This document shows positions 6,415-9,387 of a DNA stretch of 9,387 nt, piece by piece. Where the stretch lies: NCBI GenBank assembly GCA_002336085.1, contig DDEH01000151.1, forward strand, positions 1 through 9,387, given 5' to 3'. Position 1 is the stretch's first letter; each line of letters starts with the position of its first letter. The DNA comes from Flavobacteriales bacterium UBA1959. Lineage in GTDB: Bacteria > Bacteroidota > Bacteroidia > Flavobacteriales_D > Sanyastnellaceae. Under the pieces are notes generated by a model that was not told where the DNA came from, made no database searches, and saw only the letters and a program-made list of their open reading frames with translations. The position numbers were made by a program, and so were the translations under genes.

Positions 6415-7016
6415 TGCTGCAATACTTTGCGTATTCGAATAAAAGTACTACATATCAAAAAGGCCATGACGCAAGCAAGTCCGTATTCGATGTAAGAATA
6501 CACATTCACCCCTGCCCCCAACAGGAGACAAAACAAACCCCAGACCAGCGTTCGATCGCTCTTGCCCATAGGACCATCATACCTGCGATCACCTGCCAGC
6601 CAACCACCCATAACGCCCGACATTTCATTCAGTGCAGCAAGCCAGAGCAGTCCCCCGACCCAGCCCGCATGAACACCCGGCAGCAATGCCAATGGCCAAA
6701 TGACCAGTGCATCGCTCACGACATCACCCAACTCGTTTAGATAAGCACCTCCAGTACTGGTCATTTTGTAATTACGCGCCATCATACCATCCAAAGCATT
6801 GAGCATCATGCGCAAGACTAAACCCGCCACGATGACGAAATACCAATTGGGATTCGTCGCTCCTCTCAGGAACATCAATCCCAGTGCGCCGGAAAGGATG
6901 ATGGCCATCCATGTCAATGCATTGGGCGAAACTCCAAGGCCCCGCAATGAATACATGATTGGCAACAGCAAACGTTGAAAAGCCGGCTTCAAATTATACG
7001 TACTCGGAATCTTCAT
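6411..7016 (-). CDS. CDP-alcohol phosphatidyltransferase, YnbA-like
   Basis: A 201-residue, multi-spanning membrane protein. The CDP-alcohol phosphatidyltransferase motif runs from residue 73 to 98: N73-A-L-D76-G-M-M-A-R81, eight residues, G90-x3-N94-x3-D98. In the classical motif (D-x2-D-G-x2-A-R-x8-G-x3-D-x3-D) the first and third aspartates are here asparagines; the L-N-A-L-D-G-M and L-N-E-x-G-D-V-x-S-D wording, and G-P-M-G-K-S-D-R-T (148-156), match what I recall of E. coli YnbA, whose length is also about 200. The family exchanges CMP of CDP-diacylglycerol for an alcohol, making phospholipids such as PG-phosphate, PS or PI; the acceptor of YnbA-type enzymes is not established. It starts 6 bp after the hydrolase-like gene and overlaps the cytidylyltransferase gene by 4 bp, so substrate supplier and user are produced together. 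Confidence 0.9.
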   Translation of the reverse strand: MKIPSTYNLKPAFQRLLLPIMYSLRGLGVSPNALTWMAIILSGALGLMFLRGATNPNWYFVIVAGLVLRMMLNALDGMMARNYKMTSTGGAYLNELGDVVSDALVIWPLALLPGVHAGWVGGLLWLAALNEMSGVMGGWLAGDRRYDGPMGKSDRTLVWGLFCLLLGAGVNVYSYIEYGLACVMAFLICSTFIRIRKVLQQ

Positions 7017-7022
7017 TTTTAA

Positions 7023-7832
7023 TCAGGGGATGATCATGTTTTTGTCAAAAGGATTGATCGCCACACGACTTCGAGGCAGCGCCTCCGGGAAAGTACCGTT
7101 CTCAAAAAATTGCAACACCGCTTCACCGAGCAAATCCCATCGTCGATACATCATGTCATGATCGAGTGCTATGTGAAATGCGTCAACCGCGTCGGAATCA
7201 ATCTGACGCCAATCAAAGGTGAGCGGCCCCATTGCCAAACATTCATTTTGAAGCAATCGCATCAATGAGGTCGCCCTATTTTCAATGATGAGACCTTTAT
7301 CCAATATTGGACCATTCGGAGGATTGGGCCAAACAGCATGACTGAGATCTTCTAGCACTCTTCCTTTGCTTAATTTTCCCAATAGCGGAAAGCGTTCAAT
7401 TACAGTTTGAGGTGCGCGTTCCTGAGTGGGGCTCCGGTCATAGACAATGCTCGTTATGTTGGGAATATCATGGTCCAAGAGATGCGTGTGCAACAGAAAA
7501 GCACCGGCAATGTAGCAAATGACTTTAACCTCTTTGTAATCTGCCAATTCAAATGATGCCATGAAGGTATCCACCGCCTTCGAACTGACTTCCAAGGAGG
7601 GCCGAAGCAAGACATCCGGGATAAAAACATCCATATTCTGACGCTCCCAAAAAGCCATTTGTGCTTTGCATGCAGCCTTGCTTCCGCCAAAACCATTCAT
7701 GATGAGCAAGGCCGTTTTTTGATCAATGGAGCGGCTTTCATCCACGTGAATCAGATGCTTCGCTAGCGCCTCAGCGTGAAAAAACAAAAGCCCAAAAGAA
7801 CAAATAAACAACCATTTAAATCGATACATCAT
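7023..7832 (-). CDS. Exported alpha/beta-hydrolase-like protein, first gene of the lipid operon
   Basis: A 269-residue protein that I do not recognise with certainty. Residues 1-24 form a signal peptide ending A-L-A before K25. The segment A-L-L-I-M-N-G-F-G-G-S (41-51) resembles the strand and oxyanion loop of alpha/beta hydrolases, V-K-V-I-C-Y-I-A-G-A-F (103-113) sits where the nucleophile elbow G-x-S-x-G is expected, and D-H225-D-M-M-Y near the end resembles the catalytic-histidine loop. The nucleophile position appears to be isoleucine (I108), so the protein may be non-catalytic, or have a different fold or nucleophile. The frame is open upstream to 8081, but that part overlaps the divergent serine hydrolase gene; the adjacent ATGs at 7832 and 7829 precede the signal peptide. 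Six base pairs separate it from the phosphatidyltransferase gene. Being exported, it may act on, carry or sense the lipid made by the operon; this is inference. Confidence 0.6.
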   Translation of the reverse strand: MMYRFKWLFICSFGLLFFHAEALAKHLIHVDESRSIDQKTALLIMNGFGGSKAACKAQMAFWERQNMDVFIPDVLLRPSLEVSSKAVDTFMASFELADYKEVKVICYIAGAFLLHTHLLDHDIPNITSIVYDRSPTQERAPQTVIERFPLLGKLSKGRVLEDLSHAVWPNPPNGPILDKGLIIENRATSLMRLLQNECLAMGPLTFDWRQIDSDAVDAFHIALDHDMMYRRWDLLGEAVLQFFENGTFPEALPRSRVAINPFDKNMIIP

Positions 7833-7886
7833 TCTGTAAACATCGGGAAATAAAAATAGAAAATATTCAAACCATACCTTCGTTGC
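7833..7886. other. Divergent control region of the lipid operon and the serine hydrolase gene
   Basis: This 54-base gap separates the two divergent starts and is strongly A/T-rich (AAATAAAAATAGAAAATATT, 7848-7867). On the minus strand I find only degenerate -7 boxes such as TATTTTTA and no correctly spaced -33. On the plus strand TACCTTCG (7875-7882) differs from TAnnTTTG at one base. Confidence 0.5.
7875..7882 (+). promoter_or_regulatory. Candidate -7 box for the serine hydrolase gene
   Basis: TACCTTCG matches TAnnTTTG at all but one position and ends four bases before the ATG at 7887. There is no evident -33 TTTG at the right distance. If functional it would give a leaderless transcript from 7887, or a leader of about 15 bases if translation starts at 7902. 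Confidence 0.3.
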
Positions 7887-9107
7887 ATGAACGCAAACAC
7901 CATGAAATCCAATTTTTTCGCAATGCTCATGGGGCTGATCATCGCAACCACCTGCGGATGCGACAACACCTTGGGACCACGCTTGAAAATCCTCGACGAT
8001 GTCATTCAATCTGCCGTAGAAACAAATCAGATTCCCGGTGCCGTGCTCCTCACGACGAGAGAAGGCAAAGTCATTTTGCACCGTGCTTATGGTTTTGCAG
8101 ACCCCTTGACTCAGGTGCCCATGCAGCCCAATACACTATTTCGCATCTGCTCTCAAACCAAGGCCATCACTGCAACAGCCGCAATGGTCTGTTGGGAGAA
8201 GGGACTCCTTGGACTCGATGATCCAGTCGCGAAGTACATTCCAGCATTTGAATCAATCGGCATTTTGGATTCCCTGATGGCCGATTCCACATTTACAAGC
8301 ACGCCTGCGGAAAATGCCTTGACAATCCGACACCTGATGACCCACACCAGCGGCATTCCCTATGGCGAAATTGGCGATCCTCGGTATGAAAAACTTTACA
8401 CCAAACATGACGTCACAGACTTGTTTCCGCGTGACATGCGCAGCACATTAGACAACGCTGAAAGAATCGGCCAATTGGCACTGGCTCACGAACCAGGATC
8501 GCAATGGACATATAGTTTGGGCCTCGACGTGTTGGTTGCCGTCATAGAAGTCGCCTCAGCTCAGCCATATACCGAATTTGTTGAATCGGAAATTTTTGAG
8601 CCTTTGGGCATGGATGATACGTATTTTGTCGTTCCTGAGTCCGATCAATCTCGCGTAGCAAACGTCATGGAGCGAACGCCCGATGGCTCTTCTTGGCAAA
8701 CGCATCAGCACCCCGATTACACCATTGAATACCCCATGCACGCGGAATGGCCCCTTTGCTCGGGTGGAGCAGGGTTGACCAGCAGTGCAAGCGATTATGC
8801 CAAATTTTTACAGATGTATCTGGGACGCGGTGCTACTGATGAGGTGCGGATCTTGGAGGAAGCGACCGTAGATAGCATCATGACTGATAACACACGAGGG
8901 ATACTCTCAGGTCCGTGGGAACAAGGATTGGCCTTCGGTGTCAAGAGCGATGCTCCTGGAGCGGGTCGATTTTTTTGGAGCGGTTATTTCAACACCCAGT
9001 ATTATGCGGATCCTGCGACGCAAGAGGTCGTCGTATTGATGAAGCAAACCTATGGATTGGATGCGGATACCACGAGCACGGCATTCAATGCTTTGCTTTG
9101 GAATTAA
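7887..9107 (+). CDS. Exported serine hydrolase, beta-lactamase/penicillin-binding-protein-like (class C fold)
   Basis: A 406-residue protein. The N-terminus has a hydrophobic signal (about 9-22) followed by C23-G-C25, so it is probably a lipoprotein, though neither cysteine has a perfect lipobox. The beta-lactamase-like domain covers about 35-400: G-A-V-L-L-T-T-R-E-G (51-60), F-R-I-C-S89-Q-T-K92 with the S-x-x-K nucleophile motif, L-T-I-R-H-L-M-T-H-T-S-G-I (145-157), Y209-S-L as the second (Y-x-N-like) motif, F-E-P-L-G-M-D-D-T (237-245), G-G-A-G-L-T-S-S (293-300), and W364-S-G366 in the place of K-T-G/H-x-G. Family members are D-amino-acid peptidases, esterases or transacylases acting outside the cytoplasm; the substrate is not predictable. 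Two starts are possible: ATG 7887, or ATG 7902 which gives the more typical signal start MKSNFF. It is divergent from the lipid operon. Confidence 0.9.
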   Translation: MNANTMKSNFFAMLMGLIIATTCGCDNTLGPRLKILDDVIQSAVETNQIPGAVLLTTREGKVILHRAYGFADPLTQVPMQPNTLFRICSQTKAITATAAMVCWEKGLLGLDDPVAKYIPAFESIGILDSLMADSTFTSTPAENALTIRHLMTHTSGIPYGEIGDPRYEKLYTKHDVTDLFPRDMRSTLDNAERIGQLALAHEPGSQWTYSLGLDVLVAVIEVASAQPYTEFVESEIFEPLGMDDTYFVVPESDQSRVANVMERTPDGSSWQTHQHPDYTIEYPMHAEWPLCSGGAGLTSSASDYAKFLQMYLGRGATDEVRILEEATVDSIMTDNTRGILSGPWEQGLAFGVKSDAPGAGRFFWSGYFNTQYYADPATQEVVVLMKQTYGLDADTTSTAFNALLWN

Positions 9108-9130
9108 GTCATCTTACTGTTTTAAATTTG
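9097..9130 (+). promoter_or_regulatory. Candidate promoter for the CotH-like gene
   Basis: TAAATTTG (9123-9130) is an exact TAnnTTTG -7 box, ending four bases before the ATG at 9135. A TTTG at 9097-9100 could be the -33 element, but the 22-base spacer is somewhat long and it lies inside the end of the serine hydrolase gene. Transcription would start at or next to the start codon. Confidence 0.4.
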
Positions 9131-9134
9131 CATC

Positions 9135-9387
9135 ATGCGTCAATTTCTGCCTCTTGCTTTCTTCCTCTGTGCAACAGCACAAATCGCTTTCAGTCAAAAC
9201 CTAACCGTCCACGATCCCCAGCAGCTGTACAATGGTGATGGAAGTTTATTTGACCCGAGCATCCTCCGTCAAATGGATGTGACCTTTGAAGATGGCAACT
9301 ACCATTCTGTACTTATTGATGCATTCTTCAACAATCCGTCACTCCGGATCCCAGCCAATGTGGCCATTGACGGAATCTCAGTGGACA
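9135..9387 (+). CDS. Secreted protein with CotH-like N-terminus (runs off the window)
   Basis: The first 84 codons are present and the frame is open to the window end. Residues 1 to about 20 (MRQFLPLAFFLCATAQIAFS) are a Sec signal peptide, with cleavage before Q21. The mature part has L-F-D-P-S-I-L-R (38-45), M-D-V-T-F-E-D-G-N-Y (47-56) and I-P-A-N-V-A-I-D-G-I (72-81). This order, 'DPS-x-hydrophobic-R', a strand with T-F-x-D-x-x-W/Y, then 'A-x-hydrophobic-x-hydrophobic-D-G', is how exported CotH-family proteins begin; CotH was first known as a spore-coat protein kinase, and exported bacterial homologues are common. The kinase-like core lies beyond the window, so the assignment is provisional. 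It begins 27 bp after the serine hydrolase stop, with its own -7-like box. Confidence 0.7.
   Translation, partial: MRQFLPLAFFLCATAQIAFSQNLTVHDPQQLYNGDGSLFDPSILRQMDVTFEDGNYHSVLIDAFFNNPSLRIPANVAIDGISVD

Noticed and set aside
5464..6740. Plus-strand open frames inside the cytidylyltransferase and phosphatidyltransferase genes
   Set aside because: They lie opposite well-supported membrane enzymes and have low-complexity, atypical composition.
4739..7832. Defence, toxin or mobile-element system
   Set aside because: All four genes have lipid-enzyme or envelope characters; no nuclease, transposase, integrase, toxin-antitoxin pair or flanking repeat is visible.
7833..8081. An 83-codon upstream extension of the hydrolase-like protein on the minus strand
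   Set aside because: It overlaps the first 195 bases of the divergent serine hydrolase gene and lies before a clear signal peptide that starts at the ATG pair 7832/7829.

Overview
The window looks like chromosomal DNA of a Bacteroidota bacterium, probably of the flavobacterial side of the phylum. Evidence for this: a TonB-dependent receptor carrying an N-terminal carboxypeptidase-regulatory-like domain, promoter-like boxes matching the Bacteroidota -7 consensus TAnnTTTG, weak or absent Shine-Dalgarno sequences at most starts, and a high share of exported proteins. I cannot name a genus. I see no mobile element, CRISPR array, tRNA or rRNA.

Left part (1-2170): the minus strand carries the start of a lipoprotein gene cut by the window edge (possibly a cyclophilin-type prolyl isomerase), then a YjdM zinc-ribbon gene and a class IV-like histone-deacetylase-family amidohydrolase gene, which form a likely two-gene unit. 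Divergent from the latter, on the plus strand, is a small exported CIA30-domain protein.

Middle part (2175-7832): all genes are on the minus strand. In transcription order they are an exported alpha/beta-hydrolase-like protein, a CDP-alcohol phosphatidyltransferase of the YnbA type, a CdsA/YnbB-like phosphatidate cytidylyltransferase and a lysophospholipid acyltransferase. Gaps are 6 bp, a 4-bp ATGA overlap and 14 bp, so this is almost certainly one operon. Its proteins could acylate lysophosphatidate, activate phosphatidate to CDP-diacylglycerol and transfer the lipid to an unidentified alcohol. That makes it a dedicated, non-housekeeping phospholipid module reminiscent of E. coli ynbABC, and it is the most interesting part of the window. 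After it, with its own good promoter, comes an 829-residue TonB-dependent receptor that converges on the CIA30 gene with 4 bp between the stop codons.

Right part (7887-9387): the plus strand holds an exported serine hydrolase of the beta-lactamase/penicillin-binding-protein-like family, then the start of a secreted protein whose N-terminus resembles the CotH family, cut by the window end. Both have a -7-like box exactly four bases before the start codon, so their transcripts may be leaderless.
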